A DNA stretch of 64,000 nucleotides from Pseudomonadota bacterium (GTDB lineage Bacteria > Chloroflexota > UBA5177), in the NCBI GenBank assembly GCA_021324655.1, contig JAJPIP010000039.1, forward strand, positions 56,454 through 120,453, given 5' to 3'. The position numbers and the translations under genes were made by a program. The notes under the pieces were generated by a model, which worked only from the letters and a program-made list of their open reading frames with translations, made no database searches and was not told the origin of the DNA. Each line of letters begins with the position of its first letter. Position 1 is the first letter of the stretch. This document shows, piece by piece, positions 18,018-26,783 of this stretch.

Positions 18018-19054
18018 GCTTAGCCGCCCTGGTGCTCCTGCTGGCGGGATGCGGCACGAAGGCCGTCTCCCTGCCGTCCGCTCCGCTCGTTGCCGGTCAG
18101 AACCCTTTGGTGCATCTGCCGCGGGACCAGGGGAATCATCCACACGATGCCAATGAATGGTGGTACGTCGTCGGTCACCTCCGGGCCGGCACTCACTCCT
18201 TCGGCTACGAGGTGACGATCTTCCGCCTGTCTCACCTCAATCTTCCGAGCGAATCGGGGCCGGGCATCACGTTGTACCGCACCGACCTCGCCATAACCGA
18301 TGAAACCGCGCATCGCTTCTATCACACCATCCAGTACCACTTCCCCGGTAGTGGCACGTTCACCACGGGCCGGCTGGGCGTCCACGTCGGGCCGGCCGGC
18401 CTGTCCGGTTCTCTCGGCGCCATGACGGTCACGGCTGCTCTTCCTTCCGGCGCCCTGCATCTGACGCTCGCGAGCCGGAGGCCGGCGATGGCCGTGGGCG
18501 GGCGCGGCTACCTGAGCTTCGGCAACGGCTTCACGTACTACTACTCTCTCACCGATCTCGCCACTGGCGGGATTCTCCGGCTGAAGGGTCACGTCTATCA
18601 TGTCACCGGCATCTCCTGGCTGGATCATCAGTGGGGCAACTGGTCGTGGCGCGCGATCCGGGGTTGGACCTGGATGGCCCTCCAGCTCAGCGATGGGACC
18701 CAGCTGAGCGTGTTCGACTTCCGCGGCCAGGTTCATGTGCTGGCGGCCAGCGTCCTCCAGGGCACGCATGTCCGCACGGTGCACGATGTACGATTCACAT
18801 CGCTCGGCAGCTGGCGCAGCCCCACCGATGGCGCCGTCTATCCGATCGACCAGCGGGTGCAGATACCGTCACTGCGGGCCGATCTGCGCGTCATCCCCAC
18901 CGTGGCGGATCAAGAAATGGCGCTCCCCTCCCAGCCGGTTGGAAGCTACTGGGAGGGGAGCGGCCGGGTTTCCGGGACTTTCCGCGGCCGTGCAGTCACC
19001 GGGTACAGCTATACCGAACTCACCGGCTACACGCACGGCACGCCGGCGCCCTGA
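18005..19054 (+). CDS. CrtC/AttH-like lipocalin-domain lipoprotein
   Basis: A 349-residue protein with a short lipoprotein leader ending LLLAGC. The mature part has the CrtC/AttH (hydroxyneurosporene synthase-like) fold signature: NEWWYVVGHL near residue 45, GYEVTIFRL, a central YYYSLTDL strand, SWLDHQWGNW and a C-terminal GRAVTGYSYTELTGY. Homologues hydrate carotenoids or are of unknown function; the substrate here is unclear. GTG 18005 is preceded by AGGCGAGG. The leader cannot be shortened without losing the signal peptide, so the gene truly overlaps folK head to head. Confidence 0.82.
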   Translation: MFRPCLAALVLLLAGCGTKAVSLPSAPLVAGQNPLVHLPRDQGNHPHDANEWWYVVGHLRAGTHSFGYEVTIFRLSHLNLPSESGPGITLYRTDLAITDETAHRFYHTIQYHFPGSGTFTTGRLGVHVGPAGLSGSLGAMTVTAALPSGALHLTLASRRPAMAVGGRGYLSFGNGFTYYYSLTDLATGGILRLKGHVYHVTGISWLDHQWGNWSWRAIRGWTWMALQLSDGTQLSVFDFRGQVHVLAASVLQGTHVRTVHDVRFTSLGSWRSPTDGAVYPIDQRVQIPSLRADLRVIPTVADQEMALPSQPVGSYWEGSGRVSGTFRGRAVTGYSYTELTGYTHGTPAP

Positions 19055-19057
19055 GCC

Positions 19058-19492
19058 CTAGCTCGTCGTGTAGGTCGCCTTTCGTGTCTTGCTCTGCGCT
19101 CCAAATGTCACCTGCACGGTCACCGTCACCTTCGCGTTCTTGTGATGGTTGGCGACAGACGGCTGTACGAAGCCGTAGGCGAGGGCGCCATCCGCGCCGG
19201 CCGCGGCCTTGACTCCGTCGGAGTGGTGATTGGGGTAGGCGATCTGGAGGAAGACGGAAGCACCCGGCAACGTGGTGACTTTGATTCCCTGCGAGCTGCC
19301 CGCATTGACGTGCTTGTGGGCAACGGCAAGCGACACCGTCAGCGGAATGGGTGTGGCCGTCGGCGCGGGCGTGGCGGTAGGATTGTTTCCGGGCAGTCCG
19401 GGCGGCGGCGGCGGCGTTTGCCCATGCACTTGACTCACCAGGACAAAACACGACAGGGCAAGAGCGGCGATCGAGACAGCGAGCTTCTTCAA
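19058..19492 (-). CDS. Small secreted protein with Pro-rich linker
   Basis: A 144-residue exported protein. The leader MKKLAVSIAALALSCFVLVS is a classical signal peptide ending near VHGQ. A proline/threonine-rich linker follows (PTATPAPTATPIP), then a ~85-residue Ig-like beta domain with an aromatic/Gly pattern (VTTLPGASVFLQIAYP). The start is TTG at 19492 with AGAGGAG seven bases upstream, an unusually clear case. Its stop lies 4 bases from that of the convergent CrtC-like gene. Function is unknown. Confidence 0.75.
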   Translation of the reverse strand: MKKLAVSIAALALSCFVLVSQVHGQTPPPPPGLPGNNPTATPAPTATPIPLTVSLAVAHKHVNAGSSQGIKVTTLPGASVFLQIAYPNHHSDGVKAAAGADGALAYGFVQPSVANHHKNAKVTVTVQVTFGAQSKTRKATYTTS

Positions 19493-19624
19493 GGGAACTC
19501 CTCTTCACAGTGATGTGCCGGCGTTTGCCGACGACATACATAACGCCGAGGAACGCCCCGCTGTAACTCCTCCCTACAATGAAGAGGCACGAAACCCGTC
19601 CCATCCTGCCCCGGAGGAGTCCCC

Positions 19625-19933
19625 ATGATCACTGTCCTCGCCCGGCTGCGCGCGGAAAGCTGGCAGCGCTTCAAAGCGATCCACGACCGTCCTGCCTCCA
19701 TCCAGCGCCGCCTCGACCACGGCAACCTGAACCACCACGTGCTCAACCAGCTCGACGACGAAACCGACATCGTCTATCTGGACACCTGGAGCTCCCCGCA
19801 GGACGCGGACGACTTCTACCACACCGACGCCTTTGAGGAAGAGCTGCGCGAGATGGAGGCCCAGCTGATGGAGCTCATCAAGCTGGAAGAGACCGACGCG
19901 CGGTCCATAGAAGCCGGACCGGCCCCGGTGTAG
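19625..19933 (+). CDS. Small dimeric alpha/beta-barrel-like protein
   Basis: A 102-residue protein whose beginning (MITVLARLRAESWQRFKAIH) and central YLDTWSSPQDADDFYHT resemble antibiotic-biosynthesis-monooxygenase-like dimeric alpha/beta barrels. The C-terminus is acidic and helical. GGAGGAG six bases before the ATG gives a strong start. No catalytic residues can be assigned. It is divergent from the secreted-protein gene, sharing about 130 bases of intergenic space. Confidence 0.6.
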   Translation: MITVLARLRAESWQRFKAIHDRPASIQRRLDHGNLNHHVLNQLDDETDIVYLDTWSSPQDADDFYHTDAFEEELREMEAQLMELIKLEETDARSIEAGPAPV

Positions 19934-20022
19934 ATAACGGCCCGAGCCGCCGGCGGAGCCGCGGGGCCCCTCCGGAAACCGCGCAGATGCGCAACGGCGG
20001 CCGCCGTTCGTCACCTCGCCGC

Positions 20023-20625
20023 CTACCTGATATACAGACCGTGTTCGCGGATATAGCGCTCGACCGGGGGAACGACGTAATAACGAATCGGGCGCCCCTC
20101 CTTCACCCTGCGGCGAATATCCTGGCTGCTGATCTCCAGATCGGCCAGATTCAGCACGTCCACTTTTTCACGCAACCCCGGTAGGCGCTCTTCGGCGGCC
20201 TCCCAGTTCACCGGGGCTCCCGTGGGACGCTCCATCACCACCAGGTTGAACTCGCTCAGAAGCTGCTCCGGTTCGTGCCAGGTATGCAGCTGGGGTACCG
20301 CGTCACAGCCGACCAGGAAGAAGAGCTCGGTGTCTTCGCCCATGAGGGCACGCATGTCCCGGAGCGTGTCGAGCGTGTAGGACGGGCCCGGCCTCTCCAG
20401 CTCGATTCGCGACATGCTGAAGATAGTGTTGTCGGCGATCGCCAGCTCCACCATAGCGACACGGTCGGAGACGGGCGTGACGGCGTGTCCCGTCTTGTGC
20501 GGCGGGACACGGTTCGGCACGAACAGGACACGGTCCAGACGCAGCTCGGCGGCGGCATCTTCTGCGGCCGCGAGATGACCGAGGTGGATCGGGTCGAAGG
20601 TGCCTCCCAGCACGCCCACCCTCAC
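20023..20625 (-). CDS. nadD: Nicotinate-nucleotide adenylyltransferase
   Basis: NadD makes deamido-NAD from nicotinate mononucleotide and ATP. At 200 residues it has normal length. The nucleotidyltransferase motif GGTFDPIHLGHL is at residues 7-18, with FVPNRVPPHK following and the C-terminal SSQDIRRRV motif (ISSTxxR-like) plus VPPVERYI. The GTG start overlaps the MscS stop by 4 bases (GTGA), so the two are translationally coupled. Confidence 0.96.
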   Translation of the reverse strand: MRVGVLGGTFDPIHLGHLAAAEDAAAELRLDRVLFVPNRVPPHKTGHAVTPVSDRVAMVELAIADNTIFSMSRIELERPGPSYTLDTLRDMRALMGEDTELFFLVGCDAVPQLHTWHEPEQLLSEFNLVVMERPTGAPVNWEAAEERLPGLREKVDVLNLADLEISSQDIRRRVKEGRPIRYYVVPPVERYIREHGLYIR

Positions 20626-21428
20626 GAAGTGACTCCCTCAGCGCTCAATGTCGCATCGGGATACGCTGAAGCCACCGACCACATGGCATCCGACGTGGCG
20701 TCCGGCCCCGCGACCCACAGCAGCAGCGTTCCCGTCCAGGTGTCCTTCTCCACCTGGCAGACACGGAACTCCGGCGCCGGCTCGGTCAGCACCCCTTTGA
20801 CATCCCGCACCGACCTCACGATCTGGTCGCGCACCTGTTCAGGGGCCAGGGACCGCGGCAGCGTGACGCTAAGCGAGGTGACGAATCCGCCAATGGCCGA
20901 CCGATTGGTCACGACGCCGGCAAAGAGCGACGAGTTCGGCACGAGTATCAGCTCATCCCGGAGATTGCGCAGCAATGTCGTCCGCATCTGAATGTCCTGG
21001 ACGCGCCCTTCGTGGTTGGCCCCGGCCGGCCCGATGACCTGAATGAGGTCGCCGATATGAAAGGGACGCTCTGCGAGGAGGTAGATGCCGGCCACGAGGT
21101 TCTGCAACAGCTGCTGCAGCGCGAGGCTCGCCGCCAGGCCGAGGACGCCCACAAAGGCGGCCAGCGGCGTGAGCCCGACCCCGATGATGGAGAGGAAGGC
21201 GACGATGCCGAGCCCCCACACGCCGAACCACATGACACGCGACAGCAGGACGGCCACATTGACCTGAAAGCCGCCGCGCACCAGGCCGTCCCGCAGCCGG
21301 CCGCGTGCCAGCCGCGCCAGCAGGTAGGTAACGGCGATGACCAGGATCGCCAGACCGGCCTCGACGCCGAGAGCGATAAGCAGTTCCGAGAACTGCGAGA
21401 CAGAGACGGGGACGAGGGTCGCAAACAC
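20622..21428 (-). CDS. MscS-family mechanosensitive channel
   Basis: A 268-residue small-conductance channel that releases osmolytes on hypo-osmotic shock. Three hydrophobic helices lie before residue ~115. The pore helix and the start of the beta domain read GVLGLAASLALQQLLQNLVAG and then GIYLLAERPFHIGDLIQV, the MscS signature. The soluble C-terminal part is about 130 residues. The gene is upstream of and coupled to nadD. The start is taken at 21428. Confidence 0.92.
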   Translation of the reverse strand: MFATLVPVSVSQFSELLIALGVEAGLAILVIAVTYLLARLARGRLRDGLVRGGFQVNVAVLLSRVMWFGVWGLGIVAFLSIIGVGLTPLAAFVGVLGLAASLALQQLLQNLVAGIYLLAERPFHIGDLIQVIGPAGANHEGRVQDIQMRTTLLRNLRDELILVPNSSLFAGVVTNRSAIGGFVTSLSVTLPRSLAPEQVRDQIVRSVRDVKGVLTEPAPEFRVCQVEKDTWTGTLLLWVAGPDATSDAMWSVASAYPDATLSAEGVTS

Positions 21429-21437
21429 CCTACGAGT

Positions 21438-23420
21438 CTAATATGACGCCCGCACCGTCACCGTCCCGATGAGTACCGTGCGGCTGTCGAGCCGGCGCGG
21501 TGCTCCGCTGAGGGAATGCGTCCCTCTCACCTGGATCGCCACCTCGACGTTGCCGGCCTGGTACGTGTCCGGCAACAACGGCAGGGACGCCACCAGGATG
21601 CGCCGTCCGGACGGCCAGCGCCCCATCGGCAACCAGTCGAGAGTCGGGCTGTCGGTCGAGACGGTCCAGCGCGACACGGGCGGCGGGAATCCCGTGAAGA
21701 CCGGACTCAGCAGAAACCGGATCGAGCCGTGCGCCGGACCGCTGAGGCGCCAGTACGATTCAACCTCAATGGCCGGCCGCGATCGGTCCACGTCTCCGTT
21801 CGCCGGATGCACCGTCACTCCGACGAGGTGAAGGGAGCCCCAGCGAGCGCTCAGCGCGTGGCGGGGCGTGCCGGTGAAGATAAAGCTGTAGAAGGACGCG
21901 GGCAGCCGGCGCGACGGCACGCCGCGCCGCAGGATCAGGATGCCGTCCCGCGCCGCCTCGATCCCGTCGCCGCTCGCCTCCGCTCGCAGTATGGTGTCGT
22001 GCAGGATGCGGGGCGTCACGGGTAGCGAGGGAACAGAGGCGTCGAGCACGACGTACTCGGCCACCGGACCGTTTGTCGGGTGCAGCGCCGGCAGCAGGTA
22101 GATCGTCCGGCGATCGGCGAGGTGCGGCTCGATCTCGTCGGCGGCGCTCACCACCGCAGCCGGCGGGATGGTCCGAAGCAGCGAGGTCTCGACCGACTGG
22201 TGACGGCCCACGCCCGGGATGGTGTATCCGGCCGCGAGAGGTGTGAAGCCGTAGAGGCGGGTGGATACCAGGGAGGCCGCCACCACGAGCAATGCCAGGA
22301 CCGGCGCCAGGGACTCGGCTGCCACCGCCCGCCGACCGGCCCGGGCACAGGCGGCGACTCCAACAACGGCGGCCGCCACCACAAAGGGGACGATCTCGGC
22401 AGCGTACTGGTAATAGCCGCTGTACATCGTCGGATCCGCGCTCAGCATGTCGATGAGCGCGCCCGGCAGCGCCGGCAACAAGACGGGCAGCCCCAGGAGG
22501 GAGACAAAAGCCGGCGGGTCCAGCAGCACGTCGACGTAGTCACGGCGCGTCGCCGAGGTCAGCACCGAGATGACCGTACCGGGATGCCGGATGACTCCCT
22601 TCATGACACCGGTCAAGCCGTGTCCGAGATAGGCGTACCGCGCGAGATAGGGCGAGTGACCACCGGGGTTGAAGTGCGGGATGATGACCGCCACGCACAG
22701 AAGAAACCAGATGAGGCCGCCCACGGCCACGGCCAGTCCGGCACGCCGTCCCCGCACGAGCAGCATCAGACCCAGCCCTCCCACGAGGAGGCTCACCTCT
22801 TCTTTGCAGGCGGACGCGAGCACGCCAAAGACGAGAAACCAGCCCATCCGGTCGGTCCAGGCAAAGTAGAAGGCCCACAGCAACAACGCCGCGCTCATGG
22901 TGACCGCATGGAAGTCGTCGAGCAGCGCGTTTTGAAGGCTGGGATGGGCCAGATAGGCGACGGGGAAAGCGAGTGCCACGATCGGGCCCAGCGAGAGGCG
23001 GCGAGCGAGGAGGTAGGCGGGCACGGCCCCCGTCGCGGTGACACACGCTTGCAAGACGAGCAGACTGGCTGGACCGGAATGCAGCAGATAGAGGAGGGAG
23101 ATGGGGATCAGGATCGGCTCGACATGGATGGCGAGCCGCGTGGTCAGCACGTGGTCGCCCACCTCCATGTCGGTAAAGCGCAACACCTGCCCGTGCAGCG
23201 TATTCCACACCGCCTGGTCCATGTTCCCCAGGTCGAAGGCGTGGGACTGAAACGCGAGATGGCGCAACACGCTCAGCCAGCTGAACCCGGCCGCGAAGAG
23301 CACGGTCAGCAGCAGGAGACAGGCGAGGGCGGCCCGCTCCCTCACAATTGACGGAGGTGGAGTTGTCGCCTGGTCGCCGGACGGGACGTGGCGCGTCACC
23401 GGCATCACGATGGGGCGCAT
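21438..23420 (-). CDS. DUF2079 multi-span membrane protein
   Basis: A 660-residue integral membrane protein with about ten hydrophobic helices in the first ~420 residues and a ~220-residue C-terminal extracytoplasmic region. The DUF2079 signature is HAFDLGNMDQAVWNTLHG near residue 75, followed by HVEPILIPISLLYLLHSGP and the CKEEVSLLVGG loop. Related folds include GT-C-type glycosyltransferases, so sugar transfer from a lipid carrier is possible but unproven. It lies 9 bases upstream of mscS. A paralogue is at 44828-46816. Confidence 0.85.
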   Translation of the reverse strand: MRPIVMPVTRHVPSGDQATTPPPSIVRERAALACLLLLTVLFAAGFSWLSVLRHLAFQSHAFDLGNMDQAVWNTLHGQVLRFTDMEVGDHVLTTRLAIHVEPILIPISLLYLLHSGPASLLVLQACVTATGAVPAYLLARRLSLGPIVALAFPVAYLAHPSLQNALLDDFHAVTMSAALLLWAFYFAWTDRMGWFLVFGVLASACKEEVSLLVGGLGLMLLVRGRRAGLAVAVGGLIWFLLCVAVIIPHFNPGGHSPYLARYAYLGHGLTGVMKGVIRHPGTVISVLTSATRRDYVDVLLDPPAFVSLLGLPVLLPALPGALIDMLSADPTMYSGYYQYAAEIVPFVVAAAVVGVAACARAGRRAVAAESLAPVLALLVVAASLVSTRLYGFTPLAAGYTIPGVGRHQSVETSLLRTIPPAAVVSAADEIEPHLADRRTIYLLPALHPTNGPVAEYVVLDASVPSLPVTPRILHDTILRAEASGDGIEAARDGILILRRGVPSRRLPASFYSFIFTGTPRHALSARWGSLHLVGVTVHPANGDVDRSRPAIEVESYWRLSGPAHGSIRFLLSPVFTGFPPPVSRWTVSTDSPTLDWLPMGRWPSGRRILVASLPLLPDTYQAGNVEVAIQVRGTHSLSGAPRRLDSRTVLIGTVTVRASY

Positions 23421-23450
23421 CCCGTGGGCCTCACGCCGGGCACCCTCGCG

Positions 23451-24377
23451 TCACGTCCCGTCGGGGGCCGGGCGGGCGATGGGAACGGCGGGTAGCAGCA
23501 GGGATCCGATAATCCCCGGCAGCGCGGTATTGATCGCAAACATCAGAAAGGCCGCCAGAGCGGCATCCGCCACCGGAATCCCATAGTGCGCCAGCAAGAC
23601 CGCCGCCACGCCTTCACGGATGCCGAGCCCTCCGATCGTCAAAGGAAGAATGTTGGTGAGAATCACGAGAGGGAAGGTAAAGAGCACGATCTGCGGGGAC
23701 CAGGAGTGCCAGCCCAATAAGATGATGCCGAACTGAAGCAGTACGACGGCGAACGAGGCCGCCGTGACCGCGATGAACAGCGTGCTGGACGCGGGAGAGA
23801 GTGACTCAAGGCTCTCCCAGGCCGGCAGCAGCTTTTGTCCCAAAGGGAGCCGCCCGGTGGAAAGCAGGGCACGGTGCAGGGGGCGTGGCTCGTAGACGAC
23901 GAAGAGCCCGATGACCGTCGCCACGAGCAGAGCGACACCGGCCGCCGCTCCCAGGAGGTGCCAGGCTCCGGGGATCGAGAGGGCGGCCAATACCAGCACG
24001 TCGAAGCCCTTGTCCACCATCACCAGCGCCCCGATCTTCAGCTTGTGCGGGTCCCGCAGATACGCCACCCGGACCAGCTCGCCCAGGCGTGCCGGCGTGA
24101 GGAGCGCCAGTCCCATCCCCCCCACCAGAGAGAGCGCCGCTTCCGGCAGCGTGACGGAGATGCCGGCGGCGCGCAGGATGAGATACCAGCGGACCGTCTT
24201 GAGATAGAGAAACGGAACGGTCAGGACCAGGGCAATCAGAAGATACGCGGCATTGATCGAGGAGGCAGCACCGGCCAGGCGCTCCGGCTGCACCTTCCAC
24301 AGGACCAGCCCCAGCAGCAGGGCGGTGACGAGCAGGCGAACCCAGGGATTGGAGAACAGGCGGCGAACGGTCGGCAC
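23451..24377 (-). CDS. Flippase-like (LPG synthase TM region) membrane protein
   Basis: A 308-residue membrane protein with about eight helices, of the UPF0104/lysylphosphatidylglycerol-synthase TM-region family. The conserved block LTPARLGELVRVAYLR (residues ~93-108) and the later GGLGIREGVAAVLLAHYG are characteristic. Relatives flip or modify lipids. Here, next to DUF2079, a role in lipid-linked glycan handling is plausible (inference). It shares a 109-base divergent intergenic region with relA. Confidence 0.87.
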   Translation of the reverse strand: MPTVRRLFSNPWVRLLVTALLLGLVLWKVQPERLAGAASSINAAYLLIALVLTVPFLYLKTVRWYLILRAAGISVTLPEAALSLVGGMGLALLTPARLGELVRVAYLRDPHKLKIGALVMVDKGFDVLVLAALSIPGAWHLLGAAAGVALLVATVIGLFVVYEPRPLHRALLSTGRLPLGQKLLPAWESLESLSPASSTLFIAVTAASFAVVLLQFGIILLGWHSWSPQIVLFTFPLVILTNILPLTIGGLGIREGVAAVLLAHYGIPVADAALAAFLMFAINTALPGIIGSLLLPAVPIARPAPDGT

Positions 24378-24401
24378 GTCACAGGATAGCGAGCCGGCCT
24401 G

Positions 24402-24430
24402 TTGCCGGGCATGTACGCGCAGAGTACACT
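24402..24430 (+). promoter_or_regulatory. Promoter of the RelA/SpoT gene
   Basis: -35 TTGCCG (24402-24407), an exact 17-bp spacer and -10 TACACT (24425-24430). The predicted transcript starts near 24437, about 50 bases before the ATG at 24487. Confidence 0.55.
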
Positions 24431-24486
24431 TTAATGTGTTCGGGCTTCGACACGAGTCGGAGCCTTTATTGTACCCAGGAGCCCAG

Positions 24487-26742
24487 ATGGCAGCCGTGCT
24501 CGCCCCGAGCGAACTTCCCAGGGAGACGTCGCCGACCCTCGACGTCCTCCTCGACCAGGCGGAAAGTTATCTTCCTGCCGGGGCGGCCGGTGCCATTCGT
24601 GCCGCCCACGATTTTGCCGCGGCCGCCCACGAGGGACAGATGCGCAGGTCGGGCGAGCCGTACCTCGTCCATCTCATTGCCACCGCGTACTATCTCGCTC
24701 GTCTGCGTCTCGACGTGACATCGGTCGTCGCCGGCCTCCTGCACGACACGATCGAGGATACCGAGGTCACGTACGAGGATCTGGAGCGCGAGTTCGGACA
24801 CTCCGTGGCGCGGATCGTGGAGGGGGTGTCCAAGTTCGGCGAGATCGGTCACCGTCACCGCCGCTGGGCGGCTGATCAGGCGGCGGACGACCGGCGGCAG
24901 CGCGTCGACCGGGCCAAGCAGCAGGCGGAGAACCTGCGCAAGATGTTCCTCGCCATGGCAGAGGATCCGCGCGTCGTCATCGTCAAGCTCGCCGACCGGC
25001 TGCACAACATGCTGACCCTCGATTTCCAGCCGCCGCACAAACAGCGGCGGATCGCGCTCGACACCCGAGAGATCTATGCTCCCCTGGCGGGACGGCTCGG
25101 TATCTACCAGATCAAGTCTCCCCTGGAAGATCTGGCGTTCAAGTATCTGGAATCCGAAGGGTATCGGTGGCTCGTGGCGCAGATCGCCGAGGAGCGGGCC
25201 AGTCGCGAGGAGTTCATCGAGGCCATGGCCGAGGAGCTTCGCGTGCAGCTACGGCAGCACGACATCGAGGCGGAGGTCAGCGGACGGGCCAAGCATCTCT
25301 ACAGCATCTACAAGAAGCTGACACGTCCCGACGTCAACATGGACCTGAGCCGGGTCTACGATCTGTTCGCCTTACGCGTCATTGTGGATACCGTCCCGGA
25401 GTGCTATCAGGTGCTTGGACTCGTGCATGCCCTCTGGTTACCTGTGCCGGGCCGCATCAAGGATTATGTCGCCGTCCCCAAGCCCAACGGGTACCAGTCG
25501 CTTCATACCTCCGTCTACACGCGGTACTCTCGTCCTGCCGAGGTCCAGATCCGAACCCAAGAGATGCACGAGATCGCCGAGTTCGGCGTCGCCACGCACT
25601 GGTACTACAAGGAGCGAGGGAAGTCGGCCACGTTACCCCAGCCGCTCTCGGATTGGATCCAATCGCTGGTCGCCTGGCAGCAGGAGCTCGATCCGGATGC
25701 CGCCGAGTTCGTGGACACCCTCAAGTCCGACATGTTCACGGGCCAGGTCTTCGTCTTTACTCCCCGCGGCGACATCATCGATCTGCCCTCCGGGTCCACG
25801 CCCGTGGATTTTGCCTACCGCATCCACACCGAGCTCGGTCACCGAACGATCGGCGCCAAGGTCAATGGGATGATGGTGCCGCTGGATCACGCGCTGCAAA
25901 CGGGTGATCGTGTTGAGGTTCTGACAACCAAGGTCGCGCACGGTCCGGGACGCGATTGGCTCTCGTTCGTGCGCAGCTCGAACGCGCGCCAGAAGATCCG
26001 GCAGTGGTTCAAGCGTCAGAACCGGGAGGAGAACGTGGCGCGTGGGCGCGAGCTGCTGGACGTGGAGTTCCAGAAGCTCGGCCATGGTTCTCTCAGCGAC
26101 CTGAGTAGCGATCTCACGGCCGACGCGGCGGCGCAATTGAGTCTGAAAACGTGGGACGACGTCCTGGCGCAACTGGGATACGGCGCTCTCACCGTCCACG
26201 CCGTCCTGAACCGGCTGGGGCTGACCGTCGAAGAAGAGGACATCATACCGGCCACCGCGCCACCCGCCGCTCCGCTGACCGGCGAGGTCCGTGTGATGGG
26301 GGTCGGCGACCTGCTGACCCGGCTGGCCAGCGACTGTCATCCGGCGCCGGGCGACGGCATCGTCGGCTACATCACGCGCAATCGGGGCGTCACCGTCCAC
26401 CGCACCGACTGCCCGCGCATTCAATCGGAGCGGGAGACGGAGCGCCTGGTCCAGGTGGAGTGGGGCCCGCAAGGCGAGCAACAGCTCTATCCGGTCTCGA
26501 TCGTCATCGAGGCATGGGATCGCGCCGGCTTGCTGCGCGATATCGCGATTGCGGTATCGGAGGAGCGTGTGAGCATGGCATCCGCCACCGCCGAAGCCCA
26601 CGCCGACGGACGGGCGATCGTGACGTCAACGCTTCGTATCGCCGGAATCGATCAGCTGTCGCGTGTCTTCGCCCGCATCGAGCGGGTGAAGGGCGTCCTG
26701 GATGTCAGGCGCCGCGGCCGCACATCCAGCCACACTGCCTGA
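24487..26742 (+). CDS. relA: Bifunctional (p)ppGpp synthetase/hydrolase
   Basis: A 751-residue Rel protein controlling the stringent response. The HD hydrolase domain (residues ~45-200) has VVAGLLHDTIEDT and LADRLHNMLTL. The synthetase domain (~250-365) has RAKHLYSIYKKL, VYDLFALRVIV, KDYVAVPKPNGYQSLHT and QIRTQEMHEIAEFGVATHW. A TGS domain follows near 410-470 (DIIDLPSGSTPVDFAY), and an ACT domain ends the protein. Both catalytic sets look intact, so it should both make and degrade the alarmone. The start is ATG 24487 with AGGAG six bases upstream; the frame is open from 24253. Confidence 0.96.
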   Translation: MAAVLAPSELPRETSPTLDVLLDQAESYLPAGAAGAIRAAHDFAAAAHEGQMRRSGEPYLVHLIATAYYLARLRLDVTSVVAGLLHDTIEDTEVTYEDLEREFGHSVARIVEGVSKFGEIGHRHRRWAADQAADDRRQRVDRAKQQAENLRKMFLAMAEDPRVVIVKLADRLHNMLTLDFQPPHKQRRIALDTREIYAPLAGRLGIYQIKSPLEDLAFKYLESEGYRWLVAQIAEERASREEFIEAMAEELRVQLRQHDIEAEVSGRAKHLYSIYKKLTRPDVNMDLSRVYDLFALRVIVDTVPECYQVLGLVHALWLPVPGRIKDYVAVPKPNGYQSLHTSVYTRYSRPAEVQIRTQEMHEIAEFGVATHWYYKERGKSATLPQPLSDWIQSLVAWQQELDPDAAEFVDTLKSDMFTGQVFVFTPRGDIIDLPSGSTPVDFAYRIHTELGHRTIGAKVNGMMVPLDHALQTGDRVEVLTTKVAHGPGRDWLSFVRSSNARQKIRQWFKRQNREENVARGRELLDVEFQKLGHGSLSDLSSDLTADAAAQLSLKTWDDVLAQLGYGALTVHAVLNRLGLTVEEEDIIPATAPPAAPLTGEVRVMGVGDLLTRLASDCHPAPGDGIVGYITRNRGVTVHRTDCPRIQSERETERLVQVEWGPQGEQQLYPVSIVIEAWDRAGLLRDIAIAVSEERVSMASATAEAHADGRAIVTSTLRIAGIDQLSRVFARIERVKGVLDVRRRGRTSSHTA

Positions 26743-26783
26743 CTGCTACCATTCGGCAGGTACCCCAGGCAGGAGGTCCCGAG

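Noticed and set aside
22080..23351. 423-residue plus-strand frame inside the first DUF2079 gene
   Set aside because: The minus-strand frame carries the DUF2079 signature and membrane helices. The plus-strand product is a Gln/Arg/Gly-rich shadow.
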